Below, piece by piece: positions 41,944-52,263 of a stretch of 64,000 bases of DNA; position 1 is the first letter of the stretch; each line of letters opens with the position of its first letter. The stretch is taken from positions 1 through 64,000 of the forward strand of contig CAMXCT020000466.1 in assembly GCA_947184155.2 (NCBI GenBank), given 5' to 3'. The position numbers and the translations under genes are program-made. This DNA comes from Cladocopium goreaui. Its lineage: Eukaryota; Sar; Dinophyceae; Suessiales; Symbiodiniaceae. Under the pieces are notes generated by a model. It was given only the letters and a program-made list of their open reading frames with translations, did not search any database and was not told the origin of the DNA.

Positions 41944-42103
41944 ATGGATTGTACTGTCAACGGTTGTTCCTCAGAGACAGTAGGTACTGACGGTCAAGCA
42001 ACACAGGGGTTTGGTCACTTTGTCAGTTTCACAGACGATTTGCAGAGCCTTCAACTTAGTTTGGAAACTGGTGCAAACAATCGGGATGGACTGGACGTGA
42101 CAG
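41944..42103 (+). CDS. DIRS ORF1, 5' part (split by copia)
   Basis: An ATG at 41944 (MDCTVNGCSSETVG), 30 bp after A1, opens a frame that runs without a stop to the copia insertion at 42103. Deleting the copia element and one TSD copy continues the frame in phase at 52905. Acidic, Ser/Thr-rich; no recognised domain. Interrupted by the copia element, so not expressed intact here. Confidence 0.6.
42099..42103. repeat. Copia target-site duplication GACAG, left
   Basis: Five bases directly before the LTR, repeated at 52900-52904. The copy lies within DIRS ORF1. Confidence 0.9.
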
Positions 42104-42735
42104 TGTGAAAAATCATCCTATGTATAGCTAGCGTAGCGATCTTGTGCTTGAACTTAGGTAGTTGTTAGTTGCTTTGTAGTTGTGGTTTTTTGACTTGCGT
42201 AGTTTGGACTTTGTTTTGTAGTTGGCAGGTGATTGTGATGTAGTTAATCGATCTCATCTCATTCCGTCACAAAGAGTTGTGACGGAGTTGCCATTTTTCG
42301 TTTGTAGTTAGCCGTTTTTAGGTTTTCTGCACGTTGTAGGGTATTCCACACGAGAACCAAACTGCACGAAACCAATCTTAGGTTTTTAGGAACCGAGAAA
42401 CCTGTTTTGCACGTTTCTAGATTGGTAGAATCGTTTTTGCACAATTAAGTTTGTAGAGATTTTGGAATTTCCTTGGCTGGACCGGAATCCAGTTTGCTTT
42501 ACCCACAGAAACTCACTTAGTTTCTGTGTTCTGAACTGTTTACCAACGTGAACGTTGGCTCAAGCCTGCGAGAGCGAAAAGTGTGTGAGTGTGTCGCCGT
42601 GAGACGGCCTGGGAGAGTCGATACTGCAGAAACGCGAAACGATCGCCGTTTGTTTGTGTTTTGGTTTGGGTTTACTTTGAGCACGAGAGGTTTGAAAGCG
42701 GTTTTCGCGATCTAATTTTGTGGCAAAGTTTTACG
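42104..42735 (+). repeat. Copia 5' LTR
   Basis: Begins TGTGAAAAATCATCC and ends TTTTACG, next to the PBS. Contains perfect hairpins: CCGTCACAA/TTGTGACGG (42264-42285), CACAGAAAC/GTTTCTGTG (42504-42528), CCAACG/CGTTGG (42543-42558) and GCCGT/ACGGC (42596-42608). Confidence 0.93.
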
Positions 42736-42747
42736 TGGTAGCGGAGC
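42736..42747 (+). promoter_or_regulatory. Primer-binding site, tggtagcggagc
   Basis: Starts at the base after the 5' LTR and is close to the TGGTATCAGAGC type complementary to initiator tRNA-Met used by many copia elements. It would prime minus-strand DNA synthesis. Confidence 0.8.
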
Positions 42748-42878
42748 TTGTGTGCTCCCTCCACAAGAGATCCTGTGAGGATCTGGCACGCCTGTGTGCG
42801 TCTTGTGTGTGCCTGGTTCCAGGGAAGTTGGTGTGAGTTGCGTTTGACTGTCGTGTGTTTGACTCCGAGGTGTCAAAA

Positions 42879-45800
42879 ATGTCTCAATCAGGACAACCAC
42901 AGCATTTTCGCATGGACGGCCAAGGTACCCAGAGCGGAGAGAAAGGATATGGTAAGGGTTTTCAGGCAGGTGGACCGACTGGACCGTACCCTGTTGGAGA
43001 AGTTGGACCGAGGAGTCCGCAACCTGCGTCACCGACGCACCAAGAGCAGCCTAGTATGCCAGGAAGTCCAGGTCCGCAAGGTCCTTTGTTCACGCCAGAT
43101 CAGTTGACCCAGATCGCACAGATCTTCCGCATGGGAATTGAGCCTGTCGTAAGGGAAATGAGTACGAGACTTGATGGTTTGCAAGCTCAGGTGACTCGCG
43201 TTCCAGAGGGAACTGCAGCCTTGCACGGTGCGAGACCGGCTGATGCATCCTTGTCTTCAGGGTTAAGCAGTGGACCTTCACGGTTTGGTGAACAGCCACC
43301 CACGAGTCCAGGACCTGCGTTCCGACCTGTGGGGTCGCCGCCAGGTATAGCACAAGTGACACCCCAGAGGGGGGAGAGAAATCCGAATCAAGATGACGAG
43401 AGAGATGGTCGTGACATCTTCAGTAAATCTGAGAAATGGTTACCTCCTATGCCCACTGTGGATTTCAGGAACTGGAGAACCCGTGCAGATGAAGTCCTTG
43501 GATTTTCGGACTGGGTTCAGGCTTTACGTGCTTGGGTTTCCTTAGGAAGTGACATCTTTGCCTGGGAGATTGCCCAGTGCATTGGTTGGGAACAAGAGAT
43601 TCATATGTCTGTGCTGAAGCCCGCTCAACAGACCCGCAGTGCGCGTCTTCTTGCAATCCTCATTCAGACGTTCAAGGATTTCCCAAGGGGGAACACCATG
43701 CTGCAAGCTTATGTTGAAGGAGTTGGTGTTGATGGAGCGTTCTTGGCAACCAGAGGTACGAGTGGTTTTGAAGGTTTGCGTTTGTTGGCAAGAGAGTTTT
43801 CTTTGCGTTCAAGGGCAGAAGCGTCTTTCTTTCGCACTGAGTTTTTGGCAAAGACGTTCAAAGCGTCTGCTGGTGTTACTCAGGTTAGTGACATCATTCG
43901 CCAGATTGACGTCGGACTGTCAAGGTTTCGCAAGATGATTGAAACTCTACCTGCAACTGTGTCCAGAGTTGGACTTGAGGTGCAAACAAGTGATCTGACC
44001 ATCATGCTTTTACGTTCGCTGCCACATGATGTTCGTTCGTACACCACGTTACATGCAGCAGGTGATGCTTATACCGACCTTCGCACTGCTGCGTTGCGTT
44101 TTGAGACGCAGCAACGCATGTTTGCTGAGTTGAGTGGCCCATCTTCATCAGGTGCACGAGGTGTGCATGCACTTGAAAGTGCTGAGACCGCTGAAGAGTG
44201 GTGGGGATACGATCAGGAAGGTTATGACAACTCTGAGTATGCCCAGGAAGAAGATCCTGATGATCAATGGGAATGGGACGAAGATGCACAGGTTTGGATC
44301 AGTGCTACTGTTGCCAAAGGAAAGGGAAGTCCCAAGAGCACGATGAAGTGTCATCTGTGTGGGAGGCGAGGCCACATGGCCAAGCAATGCAAGGCCGATC
44401 TGAGCAAGGTGAAATGTTTTCATTGCTCGAGATTTGGTCACATTGGGGCACAATGTCCTGACAAGCCCAAAGGTGACAAGGGAAAGCAGCAAAAGAAGCC
44501 CCAGCCGAAAGCTGGAAAGAGCAAAGGTAAGGGAAAGATGCACGAGTTGGCAGAGGAGAATGGGCAGGAAGCTGCTCCAGCACAAGGTGAGGTGCTGATG
44601 CCATTGATTTCTTCAGTTGAACATTCGGATGATGAGTGGCGATGGTGGTTGATTGACAGTGGAGCAGCTGTCTCAGTGTTGTCTGAGCAGTTCAAGGCCT
44701 ACTACAAGTGCAGCGCAGAAGAGCAGGTGATGGACACCTACTATGCAGCCAATGGGTCTGCAGTCACCATGAGAGGTGAAGTTCAGGTGACAGTTGCGTT
44801 TGAGACGGGATCTGGTTCCAAGAAGTCTCAGAACTTTCGTTTGAAGTGCTGCGTAGGCTCCACCAGCCACAACATTGTGAGCACAACCCAGCTTGTGAAG
44901 CGTGGATGGACAGTTGTTCAGTCGCCAGGTGAAACCTATCTTTGGCATGAAGAGTCGAATACCGTGATTACTGATGTGGTGTTGTGGGGAGGATGTCCCT
45001 GGCTGAGAGCCAAGAAGACAACATCTCAGGTTCCTGCTGTGAAGGATACCTACATGCCGATGGAAGTTGATGTGCCAATGGAGTCAGTGAGGACCGGGCA
45101 AGGCTTGACTGTTGGTATGGTAGGTGCGGTTGAGTTGTCAACCCAGGAGAGACTGCGTCAACACATCTTGAGAGGCCATTATCCGTATGACCCTCATTGT
45201 TTGGAATGTCAACAGGGCCGTGGTGTTTCCAGAGCACCCAGGCGAGATTTGAAAGAGCGCTTGCTTGAGGTACAGGTTGACTTCATGTTCTTGGGAACAG
45301 TTGGATCGCAGTACAAGTTTTTGTTGTTTCGTCACTGTTTCAGTGGTTTGTTGGGTGTCTGCGCTGTGAGCGAGAATCTTGACACCACCGGCCAACATGT
45401 CCGCCAGATCTTGGCAGAGTTTGGACTGTTGTCTGGAGATCCAAAGCCGATTGATTTCAGGTCAGATGCGTCCGATGAACTCGGGACGACGTTGAGAAGA
45501 GCTGGTATTCCAAGAGAATTTACCGTCAGCAAAGCAGGTCCCCAGAACCATGATACTGTTGGTTCAGTGGAGCGTGGAGTCCGTGAGCTGAAAGAAGGTC
45601 TTGCGGTACTGAGACTCGAATTGGGGAAAGCAGGTGTTGACGTGGTCAACAGTTTGGTTGGCTGGGAAGCCAGTTCAAGGTACGTGATTGCGATGCACAA
45701 CTTGCATTCGAAGTTGGATGGCACAGGATTGAGTGGACGAGAGGTCCTGAGAAACCAGGTTGATCAGAAGAATGCTGTCACAGCGATGTTCTGTTCTAGG

Positions 45801-47852
45801 GTTCTTGCGGAGACACCTGACAGTGTGAACAGCATCGGAAGGTTCGTGACTGCTGGATACCTGTATCCTGTGAGGAACTCGTTTGCACACTTTGTAGTTG
45901 CGTCAATTGAAGGTGAACTGAAATTTTTCCAAGCGAAGAGCCTGAAGCTCGTTTTTCCAATTGTGTATCCTCTGGAATTGGTTGGAAGGTTCTTGCGTGC
46001 AGTGGACTCTGCTGGACCTGCACCCGCCATTTTGGACCAGGAACCGATTGAGATCGTTCCAGAGGACTTTGCACGTCTGCCCGACAAGGTGCAACCTCCA
46101 CGGCATTGGATTGATGCCCATGGACGGACCGAAGGTTGTAGTTCTTGTGCTACTCGTCAAGGTCGACACTCCAAGAAGTGCTGTGAGCGCTATTGGACAT
46201 GGCTTCGGAACCAGAGATCCAAAGAAGCCGTTGTGCCTGAGAAACAACTCCCACTTGCCGAGCCCAATGACCAAGAAGTGGCGGTACCAGTACCATCACA
46301 GCCACTACCAAAGATTCCAGGTTTGCCATCTGGAATGTTGCCTACAAGGCACTGTCCGAGTTGTGAATCAGGTATGAATGCTCCTGGCACCCGCCATTCG
46401 GCTGAGTGCCGCAAGAGGCAAGGTGAGTTCTTGTCTACTCCTATCAAGCCGTCGCTTGAGGATGTGGAGCAAGCTTTGGAGCAAGCAGGTGAAGGTGGAG
46501 ACGTCCCCTACTCACCATCTCTGGGTCCCGAACATGCTGATCTTGCCGATGTGGACATGGACTTACCACTTGAGGCGAGTTCTGCACCAGCTGAGGCTGC
46601 ATCCTTTTCGGAGCGAGACGCTCCAGAATTTCAATCCGAAGATGTTGAGATGGAAGTTGAACAGCCACAGACGATCCCGATGATCGATGTGTGTCTTTGC
46701 TCTGAGAGAGTCAGGATTGGATGTTTGACTTCTCCCGATCTGCTCTCCGAGGAGCGGTTCTCTGTTGAGTCTATCAGTTTTTCAGGTGGAGCTCATGACT
46801 CTGAAGTTGTTGAGCTATGTGGATCCAAGGTTCGATTGTGGAAGCCAACAGGAGCTGTTTCGGATACCACTCTTGAAGAACTGGACCCCCAAGGAACTTT
46901 CCTTGCGATGGTCAAAGAGCTCAAGGGATTGACTCATGTGAATGCAGGTCGTATCATGAAGGAGAAGGAAGCCTTGCAGTTTTGCAAGAAGCACAACATC
47001 AAAGTTATCTCCTGCAGGTGGGTTACGAACAGTAAGCCTGAAGCCGACGAAGGAGTTCGTGCTCGGATAGTCGTGAAAGATTTTGCTAAAGGTCAGAAGA
47101 CTGCCAGACAGGAAGGTATTTCTTCCCCCACACCCTCGATTGAGTCGCTACGACTTCTGTTGGGAGCGGCAACGGGTATGTGGACTGGTGGAAAAGGTTT
47201 CAACCTTTATGCAATTGACGTCAGTCAGGCGTTCATGAATTCACCGCTCACTGTGAAGGTTTGTGTCCGGCTTCCATCATCAATCAGCACACTTGACAAT
47301 GAACCGGTTTTTCTTGAGGCTTACAAGGGTTTGAATGGACTTCGTATCGCAAGTTTGACTTGGGTTCTGTTCTTTGATGGGATTGTCAAAAGCGTTGGCA
47401 TCCGATCTGGACTTGTGGAGCCATGCTTGTACGGTGGGATGGTGCGAGGTGCCCCCATCCTTGTCATCTGTTATGTGGATGACCTGTTGGTTGCCACGCC
47501 CAGCGAGGCTGCGTATCGTGTTCTGTTTGAAGCTCTTGAGAAGCAGGTCAAGATCCGAGAGACTGGCCGAGTGACCATGTCTGGTGGTTCATTGAAGTTT
47601 CTAGGCCGTACCATCCTCAGAGAGAAGGGAAGCTCAGGTTTGCAGTTGTTTGTCGACCAGGATTACCTGAACGGTGCGTTCGAGGAGTATGGAATCTCCA
47701 AAGGTTCCACTGCATTTCCTGATCTTCGTCCATTTTTGGAGCAGACACTGCAAGAAGAGCCTATCAGCGCTGAGGCGCACTCCAAGTCTCCAAGTTCAGG
47801 AGAGTTCTTGGACGTTTGTCATGGCTGGCACAGACCCGACAGGATATCTTGA
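42879..47852 (+). CDS. Copia Gag-Pol polyprotein (Gag, PR, IN, RT)
   Basis: First ATG of the frame at 42879, 143 nt after the LTR. Gag region about 480 residues, then two CCHC knuckles (CHLCGRRGHMAKQC and CFHCSRFGHIGAQC, about residues 490-525). Protease WLIDSGAAVSVLS at about 590. Integrase HHCC finger (HILRGHYPYDPHCLEC, about 760) and catalytic D801, D863 and E898, a DD35E spacing. RT has RWVTNSKPEADEGVRARIVVK, IDVSQAFMNSPL and the YVDD box at residue 1532. The frame is lost at about 47790, just before RNase H (next ORF is -1). Residues after EAHSK are out of frame. The element is otherwise intact and could be recent. Confidence 0.93.
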   Translation: MSQSGQPQHFRMDGQGTQSGEKGYGKGFQAGGPTGPYPVGEVGPRSPQPASPTHQEQPSMPGSPGPQGPLFTPDQLTQIAQIFRMGIEPVVREMSTRLDGLQAQVTRVPEGTAALHGARPADASLSSGLSSGPSRFGEQPPTSPGPAFRPVGSPPGIAQVTPQRGERNPNQDDERDGRDIFSKSEKWLPPMPTVDFRNWRTRADEVLGFSDWVQALRAWVSLGSDIFAWEIAQCIGWEQEIHMSVLKPAQQTRSARLLAILIQTFKDFPRGNTMLQAYVEGVGVDGAFLATRGTSGFEGLRLLAREFSLRSRAEASFFRTEFLAKTFKASAGVTQVSDIIRQIDVGLSRFRKMIETLPATVSRVGLEVQTSDLTIMLLRSLPHDVRSYTTLHAAGDAYTDLRTAALRFETQQRMFAELSGPSSSGARGVHALESAETAEEWWGYDQEGYDNSEYAQEEDPDDQWEWDEDAQVWISATVAKGKGSPKSTMKCHLCGRRGHMAKQCKADLSKVKCFHCSRFGHIGAQCPDKPKGDKGKQQKKPQPKAGKSKGKGKMHELAEENGQEAAPAQGEVLMPLISSVEHSDDEWRWWLIDSGAAVSVLSEQFKAYYKCSAEEQVMDTYYAANGSAVTMRGEVQVTVAFETGSGSKKSQNFRLKCCVGSTSHNIVSTTQLVKRGWTVVQSPGETYLWHEESNTVITDVVLWGGCPWLRAKKTTSQVPAVKDTYMPMEVDVPMESVRTGQGLTVGMVGAVELSTQERLRQHILRGHYPYDPHCLECQQGRGVSRAPRRDLKERLLEVQVDFMFLGTVGSQYKFLLFRHCFSGLLGVCAVSENLDTTGQHVRQILAEFGLLSGDPKPIDFRSDASDELGTTLRRAGIPREFTVSKAGPQNHDTVGSVERGVRELKEGLAVLRLELGKAGVDVVNSLVGWEASSRYVIAMHNLHSKLDGTGLSGREVLRNQVDQKNAVTAMFCSRVLAETPDSVNSIGRFVTAGYLYPVRNSFAHFVVASIEGELKFFQAKSLKLVFPIVYPLELVGRFLRAVDSAGPAPAILDQEPIEIVPEDFARLPDKVQPPRHWIDAHGRTEGCSSCATRQGRHSKKCCERYWTWLRNQRSKEAVVPEKQLPLAEPNDQEVAVPVPSQPLPKIPGLPSGMLPTRHCPSCESGMNAPGTRHSAECRKRQGEFLSTPIKPSLEDVEQALEQAGEGGDVPYSPSLGPEHADLADVDMDLPLEASSAPAEAASFSERDAPEFQSEDVEMEVEQPQTIPMIDVCLCSERVRIGCLTSPDLLSEERFSVESISFSGGAHDSEVVELCGSKVRLWKPTGAVSDTTLEELDPQGTFLAMVKELKGLTHVNAGRIMKEKEALQFCKKHNIKVISCRWVTNSKPEADEGVRARIVVKDFAKGQKTARQEGISSPTPSIESLRLLLGAATGMWTGGKGFNLYAIDVSQAFMNSPLTVKVCVRLPSSISTLDNEPVFLEAYKGLNGLRIASLTWVLFFDGIVKSVGIRSGLVEPCLYGGMVRGAPILVICYVDDLLVATPSEAAYRVLFEALEKQVKIRETGRVTMSGGSLKFLGRTILREKGSSGLQLFVDQDYLNGAFEEYGISKGSTAFPDLRPFLEQTLQEEPISAEAHSKSPSSGEFLDVCHGWHRPDRIS

Positions 47853-50341
47853 TCCTGATTGCAATGCTGTCGACTGGACAATCTTGTCCAAAGCCAGGCC
47901 ATGAGAAAGCTCTGCGAGCTGTGCTTCGATTTATGTTGTTGCACATGAAGATGTCCCAGAAATTTCCCTCACCTGGACTTGAGGACCTTTCTGAAAAGGA
48001 CATCGGTCTGGAAGTTTATAGTGATGCTGGATTTGCCCCTATGCAAGCTACTCAGAGGAGAAGCATCACTGGATGTGTTATTGTTTTCCGACGTGTTGTC
48101 TTGAAGTGTTTCTCTCGACATCAGGCATCTGTGACTTTGAGTTCATGCGAGGCAGAGCTCGTTGCCGTTCAGGCAGCTGTCCAAGAAGCCATTGGTTTGC
48201 TGAGAAGTCTGAGTTTTGTCCTGCGTCGCATTCAGGTATATCCACCGTCTTCATCCGAGGACGACAGTTTGGATTTTGTCTGTCCAATCCTCTTGTGGAC
48301 CGACTCCCTGAGTGGGAAGATGCTTTTGGAAGGTTCCGACCTCCAGCGTAGGTCAAGACATATCGACATCAAAGTGAACTGGTTGAGGGAACTTTTGGCA
48401 AAAGAGATTTTGCAAATTGGGCATGTCCGAGGAACTGGGAACGTCGCTGACCATTTTACCAAATGTTTGCCGACGATCAAAGCGTTGCAGTACATGGAGA
48501 TACTTGGTTTTTCGTCGTTTGAAGGTATTCTTTTGGACTGTTTGCTCGATTTTGAAATCTGTGACAACAGTTTTTCAGGTATTTTGTGTGCGTTTTCAAC
48601 CAGAAACTGCATGTTTTGTGGAGAGTTGATTTGTGAAGAACCTGCAAATTCCACAACTTGTGAATTGTCGCCATTTCCACGTTCATGCACTCAGATGATC
48701 AATGCACTTGTAGCTGTTTGCGAAAGGTTTCAAGGCGAGGGAATCGGTTCTGCTATGGCTGGACGTATCCCTGCAGAACGAGAAGAGCCCAGAGCGCCGG
48801 ACAGCCATGCGCTCCTTGGGCATCCAACAGCTGAAGGTGTCGGTGCGGCACCAGAGTCTGATGATACGGTTACCATCGTTGGTGGTGAAGCCAATACTGC
48901 GACTGTTGTGGTGACATCTGCAGAGGCAGTGTTGTCAGCTGCTGAAGATGTTGTGGCAGTGCCGAAGGCAGCAGAGGCTGCAGCTCCCCCTGCCGCTACT
49001 GAGGCGGTACCTGGTGCAGCAGAGGCTGCAGTTGCCGAGGCTGAGGACGTTGTGGAGGTCACTCCAAAGAAAGCTCAGCCGCCGAGACCCAAGAAGAAAG
49101 CCATGCCTGATCGAGGCAGACCTGTGGAGAAAGCTGGACCGTCAGGAAGGTCTCAAGCCCCTGGACGTGAACCTGCTGTGAAGAAGATGCCCAGGAAGCC
49201 TGGTCGTTTTGTGATTCAGGTGAAGAAAGAGGCCTGGGAGGCCACTGGTTTGCTGAAGAGACGACGCGAGGCTGGTCGTCGTAAGGCCAAGCGCCAGGCT
49301 TGGAAGAACAGGCAGAGGGAGGCACTCGAGTTCTTCGCTGCGCAGAGGAGAGAAGAGGAATCGAGGCCAACACCTACGTTTGAGGTTGTGACAGGGTCGA
49401 GACTGCCAGGTCAGAGAAGGGTCGTCCGAAGGATGTACAACCCTCAGTCAAACAGGAGAGAGGAGTTGCAGATCGAGACAAGGAACCCGAAATCTGAGGA
49501 AGACAAAGGACCCGCCTTTGTGAGGTCTTTCAGTGGATTCAGCTGGAAGAATCCGAAAGGTCTGAAATGTGGTCATTGTGGACAGAGAGGCCACATTATC
49601 TCTCAGTGTCCTGAGATGGAGCGAAGGGTGAGCCTTACTCATGGGCGTGTGACTTTGACGCCACGAGGACAGCACCAGCCAGACTCCACTGTGGGCGATG
49701 AGGTTGCCCCGGGTGATTCAATTTCACAGGTTGGATTGACCCAGGAGTCACTACGAATGCACAACAAGAGGCTGAGAGGCCACGGTTGGTCCGAGGAGGC
49801 CCCAGCAGATGCAGGTAGCCCTCCAAGAGCCCGTCAGAGGACTGGGATGGGTCCCCCTCAGACGCCACCGAAGAGAAGCGGCCAGTTTCCGGCCAGCAGC
49901 AATGCGGCAGTGGCGATGGGTCCGAAGCCGCCTGCACACCCGCCGAAGGGGTGGGTTCCGCAAGGGCCACAGCAACCGCCTGCACCACCCATGGTCTCTG
50001 GGAAGGCCCCTCCAGCGAAGCCTTCTCCAGCCAAGGGCCCACTACCACCACCGCCAGCGCCACCGGCGCCACCTCAGGTACCACCGCCACCGCCAGCTCC
50101 AGCACGAGTTTCAAGTGCGCCAAAGACGCCTCCAAAGGCGAAAGCTGGAGAGCCCACATCGCCTAAGGCGAGCCCAGGTGCAAAGGCATCACCAGCTGTG
50201 GATTTGGTTACTCCGAAGAGCCCTGAAGCGAAAGCAGCGTCGCTTGTGGGCGAGCTGCCCCATGGCCATTCAGAGTTGGCCCAGGAGGAGCACTGGAAGC
50301 TGAGACAATTGCCCCTTCATCGGGGTACAGTATGTCTATGA
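47790..50341 (+). CDS. Copia RNase H with basic, CCHC and proline-rich extension
   Basis: Continues Pol in the -1 frame: FRRVLGRLSWLAQTRQDI, YSDAGFA, SCEAELVAV, LLWTDSLSGK and HVRGTGNVADHFTKCLP are copia RNase H. The same frame runs on for almost 600 codons past the usual end: a short Cys-containing part (CMFCGELICEE), an Ala/Val/Glu-rich stretch, a strongly basic region (LLKRRREAGRRKAKRQAWKN), a single CCHC knuckle (CGHCGQRGHIISQC, about 49567) and a Pro-rich tail (PPPPAPPAPPQVPPPPPAPA). The extension looks like a second nucleic-acid-binding, Gag-like module. No canonical slippery heptamer is seen at the frame change, so a 1-nt deletion is likelier than programmed shifting. Confidence 0.85.
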
Positions 50342-50415
50342 TTTCATGAGGCCCCGCCAGAGCCTTCTGAGACATCAGGGAGACCGCCCCAGCGCCGTAT
50401 GGAAGCCTGCATAGC

Positions 50416-51312
50416 ATGTCATGGCAGTGGAGAACTTCCGATGCGAGCAAATCGGAGGTTGTTCAGGTTGTTGACAACGTCAACAGCGTCAGCTGCAACT
50501 GCAAATGCAGCGGCCCGAGCTCTGCAATTTCAGGTTCGAGTTCTTCAGAAGCTGATGTGACCCATTTCAAGAGTGAAAGGGGGGTAGGTCTTTTTGTCGA
50601 GCTAGCCTGCAGCAAAGCCAGTGTCTTGTCAGCTGCATGCGCTGAGAGCCGTGCTTGTTATGTTGGAGTTCATGGAAATCTTGAGAAGGTAGCTACACAG
50701 AATCATGTTGCAGATCTTGTGAACCAGGTGATGGACGACTTGAAGATGACCAGATCAGCCTCTGATCGAGAGCTGGGAGAGGTGCATTTGTTCTGTCACG
50801 TTCACATGTCGTTGCCGTGCACAGGTGGATCTCCATTGCAGAATTTTTCGGGTGGGAAAAGAGTCCCCGAGCATGAGCGGAAGTTTTTCGAACTTCTAGC
50901 CGCTTGTGAAAAGTTGTTGGATAGGTTAGTAGAAAGACATCCCGAGTTGTCCATGTCTTTTGAATTGCCAAATTCCAACAGGTACTGGACTCATCCGAAG
51001 CTGCAAGCCTTTGTTCAGGCCAGAATTCCATTCAGGTCTTTTGTCCATGCTTGTGCAATGGGAATTGAAGGACTGCCAGGATTACCCATCAAGAAAGCGT
51101 TCAGGATCATGTCAAGTTCCGAGGAGCTTAGTCAACGTCTTGAGAAGCGTTTTCATTGTGCTTGTGATTTCCACGCATCATTCAATTTTTCTGACTTTCA
51201 GTTGTCAGAAAAATATTCCAGGAAGTTTGCCAGATTTTTTTTGTGCGGATGCTCGCATTACTTGCCCTCAGGTGATCGATGGCGTCGAAGCCACGCTGAT
51301 TTTATCGCCTGA
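50416..51312 (+). CDS. Copia methyltransferase-like ORF
   Basis: A 298-codon frame downstream of the Pol extension, in a different frame. GVGLFVELACSKASVLSAAC resembles a SAM-binding motif I (FVELxAGxxxL), and HVHMSLPCTGGSPLQNF resembles motif IV of cytosine methyltransferases (PC followed by small residues). The second half has FRSFVHACAMGIEGLPG and ends in a basic, Cys-containing tail. The glycines normally needed in motif I are mostly replaced, so activity is doubtful. Similarity to the DIRS domain at 57.6 kb (FVEICAGSARLT, APSCGTAS) is apparent. Dinoflagellate copia elements with cytosine methyltransferases are documented, so the position fits. Confidence 0.5.
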   Translation: MSWQWRTSDASKSEVVQVVDNVNSVSCNCKCSGPSSAISGSSSSEADVTHFKSERGVGLFVELACSKASVLSAACAESRACYVGVHGNLEKVATQNHVADLVNQVMDDLKMTRSASDRELGEVHLFCHVHMSLPCTGGSPLQNFSGGKRVPEHERKFFELLAACEKLLDRLVERHPELSMSFELPNSNRYWTHPKLQAFVQARIPFRSFVHACAMGIEGLPGLPIKKAFRIMSSSEELSQRLEKRFHCACDFHASFNFSDFQLSEKYSRKFARFFLCGCSHYLPSGDRWRRSHADFIA

Positions 51313-51759
51313 TCTTCCCTGAGGAAAAAGAAAGAGTCTGCTGCATGAGTGGACTTGTGAGATTTTGGATAACTTGAACGACTTGTGAAGTCATCTTGAG
51401 GTTTTGATAGACTTGTGAAGTCAGCTAGATAGAGAAAGGTCTTTAAGTGTCTGAGACATGAGGCTGAAACTCTCTTTGATCGTTGCCCTGTGCGTTGCTT
51501 GGGTAGTCGGATCTAATTATCGAGACTTTGAGGTCTGACGATTGCATGATATAGTTCTGAATCCAATTTGAATTGCAAGAGTTGCAGAAGTCTTTAGAAG
51601 ACATCGAGAGGATGATCTTTGGACTTTCTTGGATTTTCTGTGGACTTTCCTTGATGGACTGTCTTTGGAATGCTTGTGGACTGCTTGGAATGGATTTCAG
51701 CTTAAGCTTGATTGGATTTCCGCAGCCATTGTGTGTGTGTGGGCAGGTCGCGCAAGCCA
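51313..51759 (+). other. Spacer between the last two copia ORFs
   Basis: Short imperfect repeats (gacttgtgaagtca at about 51381-51425; ggactttctt/ggactttcct near 51620). The frame 51573 onward is open through here but low in quality, so I start the next protein at 51760. Confidence 0.35.
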
Positions 51760-52220
51760 TGGCCACTGGAGAGATGGAAGAGCTCTACTGGCTCTTATTC
51801 TTTGTATATACACTGGGTTTTCTATCTGGTATTCTTTCAGCTTACTGCATTACGAGATGTTGCAAAAGCCGCAATACAACTGCAAGAAATTCAGGTACAG
51901 TTATGAATAGTTCTACAGCTTTGTCTTGTGACTCTGACGGTGAAGGCCCAGGTACTCGTATCTATTGGAGTTTTTGCCGAGAGATGTATCACTGCAATGA
52001 GAAATGCAAGGTTTTGATTGCCGCCGCTAGTCCAAATGGACATATCCGATGCCGAGACAATTGCCAGATTTGCCAACCGGAGACTGGACCCTTGTTGGTT
52101 GCGACCTCAACAGGATCGAAGTATCACTGTTCAGGTTGCCGTACAACGGAGAAGTCAAAGCAGATGACGCTGTCAGCATGCCCTATCTGCTATGGCATGA
52201 GGAATGTCAAGGCCGAGTGA
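51760..52220 (+). CDS. Membrane Cys-rich protein in the env position
   Basis: ATG at 51760 (MATGEMEELYWLLF). Residues about 9-32 (LYWLLFFVYTLGFLSGILSA) form one clear transmembrane helix with a CCK boundary after it, then a Ser/Thr linker and a C-terminal part with about ten Cys and His residues (CREMYHCNEKCK, CRDNCQICQ, YHCSGC, ACPICYG), probably one or two zinc ribbons. Upstream in-frame codons exist (to 51573) but read poorly. It lies 44 nt before the 3' LTR, where retroviruses carry env, but is too short for a fusion protein; a membrane anchor for the Gag complex or an accessory protein is as likely. Confidence 0.6.
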
Positions 52221-52252
52221 CTGAATTCGTTTTGAATTTGAGTCGCACAAGT

Positions 52253-52263
52253 TCGAAAGGGGG
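52253..52263 (+). promoter_or_regulatory. Polypurine tract before the 3' LTR
   Basis: gaaaggggg directly precedes the TG of the 3' LTR; it is the plus-strand primer position. Confidence 0.8.
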
